Source of the DNA: Candidatus Cloacimonadota bacterium
GTDB lineage: Bacteria > Muiribacteriota > UBA6191
Direction of reading: 5' to 3'
Length of the DNA stretch: 64,000 bases
Assembly: GCA_023954715.1 (NCBI GenBank)
Contig: JAGSHD010000006.1
Coordinates: 216,064-280,063 of the forward strand
Below the pieces are notes generated by a model. That model made no database searches and was not told the origin of the DNA. It saw only the letters and a list, made by a program, of their open reading frames with translations. The position numbers and the translations under genes are program-made. Positions 26,961 through 35,862 of the stretch are shown in pieces. Within the stretch, counting starts at the first letter, position 1. Every line of letters begins with the position of its first letter.

Positions 26961-28775
26961 TTGAAAGAAGCATACTTACTCACCAATCTATCAATCTTTT
27001 TTAAAGCTCTCTTTTTAGTGTGGCTTTGGATAGAGAGCTCCAATGTTCTTGAAAAAAGACTAAATGGTGGTTTGTTAAAACGTCTTTTACAACAAGGTAC
27101 CATTGACGGCTTGTTTCTATTTGCTTTACTCAGCTATTTTATTCCAGATCGTAGCTTTCAATTTTATCTTCAAATACTTTTCATCCCTTTTTTAATCTTA
27201 GATGGCTTACTACCTAAACTCGAAACCAAAATGAAAGTCTTTTTTTGGGTAGAAATTGCAGTAGTCTTTGCCATAGTAAAATCTGGATTGGTGATCTCCT
27301 TTATAGGTAACCCCAGTGGTGGTTATTACTTCTTTGGAGATTCTTCCATCTTTATTAGTTTCTTTTGGTTTATTTTCTTTGTCTCTTTGATTAATCTCTT
27401 AAACCTCATCGAGGGACTTCTCTTTGGAATGACAAGTGTGCTTTGTATGACGTTTTTAGTTGGCTTGTTTGTACAATCTACTACCAATCCAACTGCTCTT
27501 CCATTTGCCATAGTATTAACTGCTTTTTCTTTTTTACTCTGGTTATTCACCCTATTTAGAGTAAAAAAAGGAGTAACTTCACCTATTCTATCTTCTATTA
27601 TTGCAATTTTGGTCGGAATGTTATCCATCATTGCCACCTCTAAAAAATTAGCATTAATTTCAATCTCTATCACTCTTGGAATCTTCTTGATTCCTATCGT
27701 TTTCTTTTCGTTTATTATCTATTTCACCCATTTTCTTTATAAACTTAAGCCAACAGAGTTTGCCGAGCAACCTCAAGTACTTTGGCGCTTCACTACCCGA
27801 ACCGTAAATGCTTTTGCCTTAGTTGCAACCATTACCTTAAATGTAATCGTTTCTGTCATAGTTTTACATCCAAGTAAAGCCTGGTCTATCGCTATACTTT
27901 GTTTTTGCTTTCTCATATTTATTCGAATCACTCAACTCATTTTTATTAAAAACTATAAAAAGTGTAAGGATATTATTTTTCCTCTAGAGGACTTCATCAT
28001 TATGTTTGGAGTTAAGATTTTTCGTGGGCGCAAAAAGCGTGCTTTAGAGATTGTAGACTCTTGTTTAAGCCAACCTTATTCTAAAATGCATCATTTAGTT
28101 ACTCCCGATGCACTTTGCCTATATAAAACTGTGCATGACCCATACTTTAAAGATATCTTTCAAAAAGCTATGATGGCTATTCCCGATGGGGCTGGTGTTC
28201 TTTGGGCATCAATATTTTTATGTGAAAGACCAATATTACAACGTATTCCAGGCATTGAGTTTTCTAAAGATTTGTTTCAACTATCACAAGATAACAATTA
28301 CAAAATTTTCTTTCTAGGTGCAAAACAAGAAACACTCACTAAAGCTTGTGACAAAATTCAGTCAGAGTTTCCGCAGCTAAATATTGTCGGAAGTCAAAAC
28401 GGCTACTTCAATCAAGATGAAGAAGACGCTATAATCCAAAACATTAATCAACTAGAAGTTGACATCTTGTTTGTAGCTCTTGGTGTGCCTTTGCAGGAGT
28501 ATTTTATAGATCGTAACCGAGATAAACTCAAAGTAAAACTCTGCGTGGGAGTTGGTGGATCTTTGGATGTTATGTCTGGTAATTTAAAACGATCCCCTAA
28601 ATTTTTTCAAGACTATGGACTAGAGTGGCTGTACAGAACACTCAAAGAGCCTTGGAGAATCACACGAATTTTAGGACTTCCCCTCTTTATTTTATATATT
28701 TTAAAACAAAAATTGAAACAAGGCGATAAAGAAACCCTTGCCCTTCACGAAATAACCAACTTAAATCAAGGATAA
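26961..28775 (+). CDS. Membrane protein fused to a WecG/TagA/CpsF glycosyltransferase domain
   Basis: 604 aa from TTG 26961 (start uncertain). Residues 1 to about 335 carry roughly ten hydrophobic segments. One stretch, FFGDSSIF..LLNLIEGLLFGMT (about 124-155), resembles the catalytic NLIDGLDGLAAG loop of the WecA/TagO polyprenyl-phosphate sugar transferases, but the Asp residues are lost. The C-terminal part (about 350-580) is a complete WecG/TagA domain: IPDGAGVLWAS, ERP..QRIPGIEF, ALGVPLQEYF, GVGGSLDVMSGNLKRSP and GLEWLYRTLKEPWR. The catalytic Asp in PDG is kept. The domain adds N-acetylmannosamine(uronic acid)-type sugars to lipid-linked intermediates. So the protein is probably an inner-membrane enzyme of surface-polysaccharide synthesis. 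It is followed after one base by a 5'-nucleotidase-like gene. Confidence 0.8.
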   Translation: MKEAYLLTNLSIFFKALFLVWLWIESSNVLEKRLNGGLLKRLLQQGTIDGLFLFALLSYFIPDRSFQFYLQILFIPFLILDGLLPKLETKMKVFFWVEIAVVFAIVKSGLVISFIGNPSGGYYFFGDSSIFISFFWFIFFVSLINLLNLIEGLLFGMTSVLCMTFLVGLFVQSTTNPTALPFAIVLTAFSFLLWLFTLFRVKKGVTSPILSSIIAILVGMLSIIATSKKLALISISITLGIFLIPIVFFSFIIYFTHFLYKLKPTEFAEQPQVLWRFTTRTVNAFALVATITLNVIVSVIVLHPSKAWSIAILCFCFLIFIRITQLIFIKNYKKCKDIIFPLEDFIIMFGVKIFRGRKKRALEIVDSCLSQPYSKMHHLVTPDALCLYKTVHDPYFKDIFQKAMMAIPDGAGVLWASIFLCERPILQRIPGIEFSKDLFQLSQDNNYKIFFLGAKQETLTKACDKIQSEFPQLNIVGSQNGYFNQDEEDAIIQNINQLEVDILFVALGVPLQEYFIDRNRDKLKVKLCVGVGGSLDVMSGNLKRSPKFFQDYGLEWLYRTLKEPWRITRILGLPLFILYILKQKLKQGDKETLALHEITNLNQG

Positions 28776-28776
28776 C

Positions 28777-30411
28777 ATGATTATGAAAATTATCTTTTAC
28801 TTATTACCACTCTTACTATTAAGCATAACCTTCTCTAAAGACATCCATATTTTTTATAGTACGGATCTACATGGCTATGCCTTCCCATATCGTGATCAAA
28901 AGACTCATATAAAATATGGTAGTTTGGCCTCTATGGCTACTATCTTAGAGCAAAGACAAGCAGATAATAAATCCATCTTGTTTTTTGACTCGGGTGATGC
29001 TTTTCAAGGAACATTAATTGATAGAGTAACTCAAGGTCAGCTTATATCTGACATTTTAAATGACCCTATTTTATCCTACACAGCAAGAGTACTTGGAAAC
29101 CACGACTTTGACTATGGTACGCATATTACTCGTGAGCGTTTTTCTAGATCTAGCCATCCAATTATGGCACTTAATATTAAAGCTAAAAGCCCTATCATCT
29201 TAGATTATTTACACGATTATGCTTTAGTCAAAAGAGATGGCATCACATTTGGAATTTTTGGTTTGATTGATAAACATACACCTAAAAATCAAATCAAGTC
29301 TAACATTGAAGGGCTTGAATTTGAAGATGAGACAATTTATGTCAAAAAAATGCCAAAATTTTTACGTGATAAAGGGGCCGACGTAGTTGTTATGCTTGCT
29401 CATATTGGTTTCTTTCGTACCAAAGCCTCACCTCATCAACATACAGTGAGTAATCGACCTCAATTGCTAAACCAGATTCTTACACAAGATGATCAAGATC
29501 CTGTGCATAACATAGATATTTTGTTAGATGGTCACTCCCATGATTTGATATATAAAGACTACCAAGAGGACCCATCCTCTAATAATGACAATACCATCAT
29601 CACTCAAGCAGGATATTATGGGATGCATCTAGGGGAGTTAGTTGTGAGCTTTGAGGGTAAAGAGATTAAAAAAGTAAAGCAAGAGTTTCACTTATTAGAT
29701 GTTAAAAAATATCCTCCTAGTAAAACCTTTTTAAATAAGTTTAGTAAATTGAGAGCTCAACAAATCAAACTCAATCAAAAATTAGTAGCCAAGGTTAAAA
29801 GAGGTTTTTTCTTAGAAAATGACATGGAAGCCAAACCACAAGCCAATGATGCAGTTAATCTTACTACTCAAGCCTACTATGAAATGGCACAATCTAAAGG
29901 TATGATCATTGATCTCGCTTTTGTTAATGTCTTTGGCGTACGAAATCACTTTTTTTCAAGAGTGGGTAAAATTACCTATTCTATGTTACATAAGGTCTCT
30001 CCCTTTCGAAATACTCTTCAAATATATGACCTAACGGGACAACAAATTTTAGATATCCTTAAACATAAAGGTAGACGACTCGGGTTTTACGGAGCGCAAA
30101 TGAGCATCTCAAAAGAAGAGTATCTATCTCAAAAAGATGGCTACTCACCCAATTCGTTCACTTTTATTAAAGATGGTGTACACACTAAACTTGAACTTAA
30201 CAAAGTCTATAGAGTCATTTCTCCAAACTATACAGCCCAAACAGATAACTTTTTGATTCATAAATATAAGAAGAATGTAGAGAAAACAGATATTTTAGAT
30301 ATTGATGCTTTGCAGTCTTTTTTGAAGTCAGAAACTAAAAAAGACCCAAAATTATCTTCTGATAAGTATCTCCTGCTGAAGGATAGAAGCCTGACAATAA
30401 CAGATAGATAA
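28777..30411 (+). CDS. UshA-like 5'-nucleotidase / metallophosphoesterase, exported
   Basis: 544 aa with a signal peptide (MIMKIIFYLLPLLLLSITFS). The metallophosphatase core has YSTDLHGY, FFDSGDAFQGT, VLGNHDFDYG, MLAHIGFF and DGHSHD, which together make the two-metal centre. From about 330 on, the 5'-nucleotidase C-terminal domain follows (SMLHKVSPFRNTLQIYDLTG is typical). Family members hydrolyse nucleotides or UDP-sugars in the periplasm. ATG 28777 and ATG 28783 are both possible. It lies one base after the WecG-fusion gene, so the two are probably coexpressed. Confidence 0.88.
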   Translation: MIMKIIFYLLPLLLLSITFSKDIHIFYSTDLHGYAFPYRDQKTHIKYGSLASMATILEQRQADNKSILFFDSGDAFQGTLIDRVTQGQLISDILNDPILSYTARVLGNHDFDYGTHITRERFSRSSHPIMALNIKAKSPIILDYLHDYALVKRDGITFGIFGLIDKHTPKNQIKSNIEGLEFEDETIYVKKMPKFLRDKGADVVVMLAHIGFFRTKASPHQHTVSNRPQLLNQILTQDDQDPVHNIDILLDGHSHDLIYKDYQEDPSSNNDNTIITQAGYYGMHLGELVVSFEGKEIKKVKQEFHLLDVKKYPPSKTFLNKFSKLRAQQIKLNQKLVAKVKRGFFLENDMEAKPQANDAVNLTTQAYYEMAQSKGMIIDLAFVNVFGVRNHFFSRVGKITYSMLHKVSPFRNTLQIYDLTGQQILDILKHKGRRLGFYGAQMSISKEEYLSQKDGYSPNSFTFIKDGVHTKLELNKVYRVISPNYTAQTDNFLIHKYKKNVEKTDILDIDALQSFLKSETKKDPKLSSDKYLLLKDRSLTITDR

Positions 30412-30499
30412 TCCTTTATATTGTCATACATATAAAAGTTTAAGCTTTCGTACTCTTTGTTTGATCTCACTTTCTTTTTAAGATTGTCGAAACAAAAGT

Positions 30500-31789
30500 G
30501 TGAGAGCTTTTACTTTATCTACATACTTTATATTTTTACATCTGTTTTTTTATACAGTCTGCGCTGACTCTAGCCTTGTTTACGATGAGTTAATTCTAAA
30601 AGATAAATTTATAAACTCTATCAATAGCTCCTTAAAGTTCTTTGAGAATCGACAAAACTCAGATGGTAGTTTCATTTATGATGTAGAACCATTTACAGGT
30701 CGTACCACTTATAAAGGAAACATGGTTCGTCAGGCCGGATCTTTGTTATCCCTAGCTTTTTCTTATGATGGAGTCAACAAAGATCAAAAACGTGTAATCG
30801 ACAACTCAATCAGTTACTTTTTATCCAACGTCAGTGAGTTTTCATATAAGGGTAAAACTCTTATGATCATTTCTGAAAATAATGAAGCATATACGGGTAC
30901 CATTTGTCTCTTTCTTTCAAGCTATTTCTATTTACACTCTCAATTCAAGGATCAGTTTCCTATCAATAATAAGGCCTTTGTTGGTTTAATGAACACCTTA
31001 GAAGACTTTGTGAGTCCAAAGGGCGGGATTACAGAGTACATAAACATTAGTGAAACATATCTTGATCGTATTGGTAGAGGTTCTGAAATTTATGCTTCTT
31101 CTCAACATTTTCTCACTCTAGCCATTTTTCACTATGCTTTTAAACGATCTAAAATGAGCCCTACCCTAGCTACCTATTTAGATTTATACGACCGAGAGTG
31201 GGCTTATGGAGACATTATACCTAGTTACTTATGGGTAATGTTGTCTCATTTATTTTTAAGTCGTCATGGGTTTCCTGATCAAATCAATCAAATTAAAGAA
31301 AATATTGAAAACCTACAGTCCTCCTATGATGACTTAGTAGGAATTAAGTACATCAAGAGTAACTATTGTACTCAACTAGAGGGTTTTTCTTATTATCTTT
31401 TGTATAAACAAGAAACGAATACACTGAATCGATTTTTATTTTACCGACTTACCAAGCACTTAAGGTATAGTCTCAATTTTCAGATCACATCTGGCCTCAA
31501 GAAAGTCATCTCAAAAGTAGAAACTACACTTAAAAAACCTCAACACACTATTGGAGGTTTCTGGCATAAACAGTCTGATGTATATCACACAAGAGTTGAT
31601 TATACTCAACACTGTTTAAGTGCATATAATAGTCATCAAATGATTAGTAACAATATGATTCGAGACGTCGAAGAATACGACGAGATCGAAAGACTCGCCC
31701 AAGTACGACAATTAGAAGTGGACGCTCGTAAGACCATTGAATACAAACGTATGCATCGTGTTATCCCAAAAGTAATTAACAAATACTAA
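30500..31789 (+). CDS. Secreted protein, alpha/alpha-toroid-like, unknown function
   Basis: 429 aa from GTG 30500 with a signal peptide (about residues 1-22, ending TVCA). Residues 35 to about 300 look like repeated helix pairs with short conserved turns, such as QNSDGSFIYDVEP and GNMVRQAGSLLSLAF, as in (alpha/alpha)6-barrel proteins (terpenoid-cyclase-like or glycosidase-like). No catalytic signature is certain. A basic, charged tail follows. It lies 88 bases after the nucleotidase gene on the same strand and may belong to the same envelope-related unit. A strong bidirectional terminator ends it. Confidence 0.6.
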   Translation: MRAFTLSTYFIFLHLFFYTVCADSSLVYDELILKDKFINSINSSLKFFENRQNSDGSFIYDVEPFTGRTTYKGNMVRQAGSLLSLAFSYDGVNKDQKRVIDNSISYFLSNVSEFSYKGKTLMIISENNEAYTGTICLFLSSYFYLHSQFKDQFPINNKAFVGLMNTLEDFVSPKGGITEYINISETYLDRIGRGSEIYASSQHFLTLAIFHYAFKRSKMSPTLATYLDLYDREWAYGDIIPSYLWVMLSHLFLSRHGFPDQINQIKENIENLQSSYDDLVGIKYIKSNYCTQLEGFSYYLLYKQETNTLNRFLFYRLTKHLRYSLNFQITSGLKKVISKVETTLKKPQHTIGGFWHKQSDVYHTRVDYTQHCLSAYNSHQMISNNMIRDVEEYDEIERLAQVRQLEVDARKTIEYKRMHRVIPKVINKY

Positions 31790-31793
31790 AAAA

Positions 31794-31833
31794 AAATCCC
31801 TCTTAAGAAATTTTTCTTAAGAGGGATTTTTTT
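31794..31833. terminator. Bidirectional terminator between convergent genes
   Basis: A 17-base perfect stem (AAATCCCTCTTAAGAAA and its complement, loop TT) is flanked by A and T runs on both sides. It serves the secreted protein gene on the plus strand and the acyl-CoA dehydrogenase operon on the minus strand. Confidence 0.92.
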
Positions 31834-31840
31834 ACAAATA

Positions 31841-32980
31841 TTACTTTAGCATAGACTTTGCTATGACCATCTTTTGAACTTCAGATGTTCCTTCGCCAAT
31901 CTCACAGAGTTTCATATCTCGATAGTATCTCTCAACGTGGTACTCTTCCATGTATCCGTATCCACCTAAGATTTGTATCCCATCAGAACAAATTTTCATT
32001 CCTACTTCAGAAGCATGATATTTTGCAGTAGAAGCCTCTACACCAAAAGACTTACCTTGGTCCTTTAAGTAAGCTGCTTGATGAACTAATAAACGTGCAC
32101 CCTCTAAATCTGTAGCCATTTCAGCAATTTTAAACTGAATAGCTTGTAATTTAGAGATAGGTTTCCCAAACTGTACTCTCTCTTTTGCATGAGTAATACT
32201 ATCTTCTAGAGCTCCTCGGGCCAAACCAACAGCCAATGCTCCGATTCCGATACGTCCGCCTTCTAAAACCTTCATAGTGTCGATAAATCCATGATTTAGC
32301 TCACCGACAAGATTTTCTTTTGGTACTTTTACATTTTCAAAAACTAGCTCACGAGTATCAGAAGATCTCATTCCTAATTTGTCCATTTTTTCGCCTACGC
32401 TAAATCCTGGCATATCACTTTCTAAAACAAAAGCAGAGATTCCTTTATTTCCAAGGGATCTATCAGTCACGGCTAAGATTACAAAAGTCTTCCCTACTGA
32501 ACCTTGAGTAATAAAAAGCTTTCCACCGTTGATTATCCAATGATCTCCGTCTAAAACAGCTGTAGTTTTCATACCAGATGCATCTGACCCAGAACCAGCT
32601 TCAGTAAGACCCCAACCACCAAGTTTTGTCGCACTAACCAAGTCTGGCATATACTTGTCTTTTAACTCTTTTGATCCAAATTGTGCAATATGTCCGGTAC
32701 ATAACGAAGTGTGAGATGCAACCGTCAAGGCCAAAGAACCATCATATCTAGCTAGCTCTTCAATTGCTAATGCGAAAGAGATTGTATCTACTCCAGCACC
32801 ACCGTATTCTTCTGGATAAACCATACCCATTAAACCTTGATCGGCCAATTGAGCGACTAAATCATGTGGAAACTCCATTGAAGCGTCTCGATCTAGAATA
32901 CCTGGTTCAACATACTTTTTTGCAAAATCTCTAACCATATCTCGAATCATTTTTTGATCTTCTGTTAATTCAAAATTCAT
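31841..32980 (-). CDS. Acyl-CoA dehydrogenase (last gene of the ETF operon)
   Basis: 379 aa, the standard length. It shows the N-terminal helical domain (FELTEDQKMIRDMVRDFA), the FAD/substrate strands (GGWGLTEAGSGSDASGMKTTA, FITQGSVG), ARGALEDSITHAKERVQFG and the ILGGYGYMEEYHVERYYRD helix. A Glu is present at the usual catalytic position (EIGEGTSEVQK). The enzyme makes an alpha,beta double bond in an acyl-CoA and passes electrons to ETF. EIGxGT in place of IYEGT resembles short branched-chain (isovaleryl-type) members, but the substrate cannot be fixed. It is 32 bases after the preceding dehydrogenase gene. Confidence 0.92.
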   Translation of the reverse strand: MNFELTEDQKMIRDMVRDFAKKYVEPGILDRDASMEFPHDLVAQLADQGLMGMVYPEEYGGAGVDTISFALAIEELARYDGSLALTVASHTSLCTGHIAQFGSKELKDKYMPDLVSATKLGGWGLTEAGSGSDASGMKTTAVLDGDHWIINGGKLFITQGSVGKTFVILAVTDRSLGNKGISAFVLESDMPGFSVGEKMDKLGMRSSDTRELVFENVKVPKENLVGELNHGFIDTMKVLEGGRIGIGALAVGLARGALEDSITHAKERVQFGKPISKLQAIQFKIAEMATDLEGARLLVHQAAYLKDQGKSFGVEASTAKYHASEVGMKICSDGIQILGGYGYMEEYHVERYYRDMKLCEIGEGTSEVQKMVIAKSMLK

Positions 32981-33012
32981 AGATTCTCCTTATAAAACGT
33001 ATTAAAATCCGA

Positions 33013-34149
33013 TTATCGAATCATTTGTCGTGCAATTACAACTTTTTGTATTTCTGATGTTCCTTCATAAATACTTGTAATTCTTGCATCTCTGTATAAT
33101 TTTTCTATTTTATATTCACGAACATAACCGTTACCGCCGTGAATCTGTAATGCCTCATCTACTATTTTCAAACAGTTTTCAGCAGCAAAGTATTTTGCCA
33201 TTGATGCTGTTTTAGCGTAATTACTACCTGAGTCTTTAACAAAAGCAGCATTCAAAGTCATTAGTTTTGAAGCTTCTAATAGTGTACCCATCTCAGCGAT
33301 TTTATCCTGTATAACAGGTAATCTATTTAATGGTTTACCAAAAGCCTTTCGTTCAGCAGCATAAGCTAAAGCCTCGTCTAAAGCGGCCATTGATAAACCA
33401 CAACATAAAGAAGCTATCCCAATACGTCCACTATTTAAACCGTTCATCATAACTTTAAAACCATTTGTACCTGCAAGCATATTTGCCACGGGTACACGGA
33501 CGTTTTCAAGAGTAACTTCGATTGTATTCGAAGCACATTGACCCATCTTGTGCTCAGGCTTACCTAAAATTAAACCTTCCGCATCTTTTTCTACTAAAAA
33601 GGCAGAAATCTCTTTTTTAGGCGCGTCTTTATCACTTGTCACGGCTGTTACTATAAATACATTGGAGTAAGTACCATTTGTGATATACGCTTTTTTACCA
33701 TTTAAAATATAGTCATCACCACTAAGCTTTGCTGTAGTCTTTTGGTTTTGTGCATCAGATCCCGCTTGAGGCTCTGTTAGACAAAATGCGCCTAAAGCTT
33801 CTCCTGAAGCTAAAGGTACCAAATACTTTTGCTTATTTTCTTCGCTGCCGTATAGTCGTATGATTTCACAAACCAAATGATTTACACTCATAGTGACAGC
33901 AAAAGAACTACATCCTTTAGCGATCTCCATTACAGCCAAAGAATAAGAAACAGTATCAAAACCTGCTCCTCCATATTCTTCTGGAATATTGACTCCCATA
34001 AGACCTAATTCACCCATTTCTTTAATGAGTTTTTCAGGAAATTCATGAGATTCATCTAAGGCCATTGCAACAGGCTCAATCTTGCTTTTTGCAAAATCTC
34101 TAGCCATATCTTGGACCATTTTTTGATCTTCAGTAAGTGCAAAGTTCAT
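33013..34149 (-). CDS. Acyl-CoA dehydrogenase
   Basis: 378 aa. The family signatures are all present: GAFCLTEPQAGSDAQNQKTTA, YITNGTYS, a flavin-binding ERKAFGKPL segment, IHGGNGYVREYKIEKLYRDA and the catalytic Glu in SIYEGTSEIQK. It is related to, but clearly different from, the two other dehydrogenases of this operon, suggesting different acyl-chain preferences. It starts three bases after the ferredoxin-like gene (34153) and is transcribed with it. Confidence 0.93.
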   Translation of the reverse strand: MNFALTEDQKMVQDMARDFAKSKIEPVAMALDESHEFPEKLIKEMGELGLMGVNIPEEYGGAGFDTVSYSLAVMEIAKGCSSFAVTMSVNHLVCEIIRLYGSEENKQKYLVPLASGEALGAFCLTEPQAGSDAQNQKTTAKLSGDDYILNGKKAYITNGTYSNVFIVTAVTSDKDAPKKEISAFLVEKDAEGLILGKPEHKMGQCASNTIEVTLENVRVPVANMLAGTNGFKVMMNGLNSGRIGIASLCCGLSMAALDEALAYAAERKAFGKPLNRLPVIQDKIAEMGTLLEASKLMTLNAAFVKDSGSNYAKTASMAKYFAAENCLKIVDEALQIHGGNGYVREYKIEKLYRDARITSIYEGTSEIQKVVIARQMIR

Positions 34150-34152
34150 AGT

Positions 34153-34431
34153 TTATCCTAATCTAAATGTAATGCCATGACCAGACTCTGGGAACTTCCA
34201 GGAGACAGCACCTTGATCGCATGCATGTAAACAAGTCCCACATTCGATGCAATCTTCATACTGAAAGGCCATCTTATCATTTACAATCTCAAAACACTTA
34301 GCAGGACAAACACGTGTAGTACATTTATGAGTACAAGTAGTATCACAAATATCTGTTTCTACTGTAATATGAGGCTTTTTTGATAACTTCGTTTTGTTTG
34401 TAGCTAAACGATCTTTTACAGACATACTCAT
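34153..34431 (-). CDS. fixX: Ferredoxin-like partner of ETF:quinone oxidoreductase (FixX family)
   Basis: 92 aa from ATG 34431, which overlaps the stop of the preceding gene as ATGA; the longer frame to 34473 lies inside that gene. It has CPAKCFEI and CIECGTCLHAC, followed by GAVSWKFPESGHGITFRLG, the typical end of FixX-type ferredoxins. In other organisms this domain is fused to ETF-QO as its iron-sulfur part; here it is separate, as in FixC/FixX. A CTHKC stretch may hold further ligands. Confidence 0.9.
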   Translation of the reverse strand: MSMSVKDRLATNKTKLSKKPHITVETDICDTTCTHKCTTRVCPAKCFEIVNDKMAFQYEDCIECGTCLHACDQGAVSWKFPESGHGITFRLG

Positions 34432-35759
34432 AATGAAAGTCCTCCCTGAATCGAAGTCTTCATTAAATCCCAATAGGATAGGTCAGACTCATCTACAGCT
34501 TTTTTAATTATGTCTCTAGTTTTTTTCTTTTCTTGTCCATCAACTAAGAAAACATCATTCATTATTGAATTAACTAAGTCAGGATATTTTTTGAACATAT
34601 CTGGGTTATGAATAAAGTGAAAGGCACCTTGAAAGTTTCTTAAGTCTTTCATTACGTAAGACTCACTTAATCTATCTTGATATGACTTTAAACTAGCTTT
34701 GGAGAAATCTCTCTTCTTTTTTGCTTCGATAATAGCTAATGCAGCCTGTCTACCAGACTCCATCGCCAAATTCATTCCTTCAATTGATTTACCAGTATTT
34801 AAAACAAGTCCAGCAGCATCCCCAACAACTACAGCACCATCTGTGTATAGTTGTTTAGGAATCATATCTATATCCCCAACAGGTACTACATGGGCAGAAT
34901 ACTCTACCATTTTTCCACCTTTTAAAAGTGGTTTGATACTAGTATGATCTTTGAATGAATCTAACAAATCATAGACTGTTTCATTGGAGTCTCGTAGATC
35001 TTTTATTCCAAGAACTAAACCAAGCGAGATTGAATCTTTATTAGTATATAAAAATCCACCCCCCTCTATGCCTTTAGTACATCCAACAAATTCGTTTGAT
35101 ACGCCTTCTAGTCCATCTAACTGAAATTTTGCCTCTAGTAGATCTTGATCATATTGCCATACTTCTTTGATACCAGTTGCTACATATTTAGCGTCAACGA
35201 TTTCTTTTTGAAGTCCAATAGATCGAGTCAATAACGAATTTACACCTTCTGCTAAAATAACGCAGTCTGATTCAAATTCATCTTCTCCCGCTCGGATACC
35301 ACAAACTTTACCATCTTTTATGATTAGCTCTTCTACCATTACTTCAGTAGCAACAAAAGAGTCTTCAGCAAAGTCAGACTTAGCAATAGACTCTTCGACC
35401 TGCTCACCTAACCATCTATCAAATTTTGATCTAAGTACAGAAACACCATTATATGGTACATTATCATACTTTTGAGACTTGTAATCGATCGAAAATGAAG
35501 AATCATCCGACATAAAGCTCAATCGACGTCTATTTATAAAGCGTTCGAAAGGAGGGTTTTCTAAGGTATTTTTCAACTCAGGGAAGATTTCCCATGGAGT
35601 TGGTCCATACAATACACCGCCTGATACGTTTTTACTTCCTGTCCATTCACCTTTTTCAACAAGAAGAATTTTCATATTATTATCAGCAAGTACTTTTGCA
35701 GCTGCACATCCAGCTACTCCACCACCTACAATAATACAGTCAAACTTTTCATCTTCCAT
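34428..35759 (-). CDS. fixC: Electron-transfer flavoprotein:quinone oxidoreductase (FixC family)
   Basis: 443 aa. The N-terminal FAD-binding motif is DCIIVGGGVAGCAAAKVLADN, followed by the GSKNVSGGVLYG segment characteristic of the FixC/ETF-QO group, and VVVGDAAGLVLNTGKSIEGMN near the C-terminus. With its separate ferredoxin partner it takes electrons from reduced ETF and gives them to membrane quinone. No signal peptide is seen. It lies between etfA and fixX in a single operon, linking the dehydrogenases to respiration. Confidence 0.93.
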   Translation of the reverse strand: MEDEKFDCIIVGGGVAGCAAAKVLADNNMKILLVEKGEWTGSKNVSGGVLYGPTPWEIFPELKNTLENPPFERFINRRRLSFMSDDSSFSIDYKSQKYDNVPYNGVSVLRSKFDRWLGEQVEESIAKSDFAEDSFVATEVMVEELIIKDGKVCGIRAGEDEFESDCVILAEGVNSLLTRSIGLQKEIVDAKYVATGIKEVWQYDQDLLEAKFQLDGLEGVSNEFVGCTKGIEGGGFLYTNKDSISLGLVLGIKDLRDSNETVYDLLDSFKDHTSIKPLLKGGKMVEYSAHVVPVGDIDMIPKQLYTDGAVVVGDAAGLVLNTGKSIEGMNLAMESGRQAALAIIEAKKKRDFSKASLKSYQDRLSESYVMKDLRNFQGAFHFIHNPDMFKKYPDLVNSIMNDVFLVDGQEKKKTRDIIKKAVDESDLSYWDLMKTSIQGGLSL

Positions 35760-35862
35760 TTTTAACCTTTTCTATGCTTCTGAAAAAATTAAGCCATTTC
35801 AGAAGAACTCACTATAATGTTATGAGGCAGATAAAAAATCTACCTCATTATGTATAAAACTA

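Noticed and set aside
34432..34473. Upstream extension of the FixX-like gene
   Set aside because: Inside fixC; ATG 34431 overlapping the fixC stop gives normal length.
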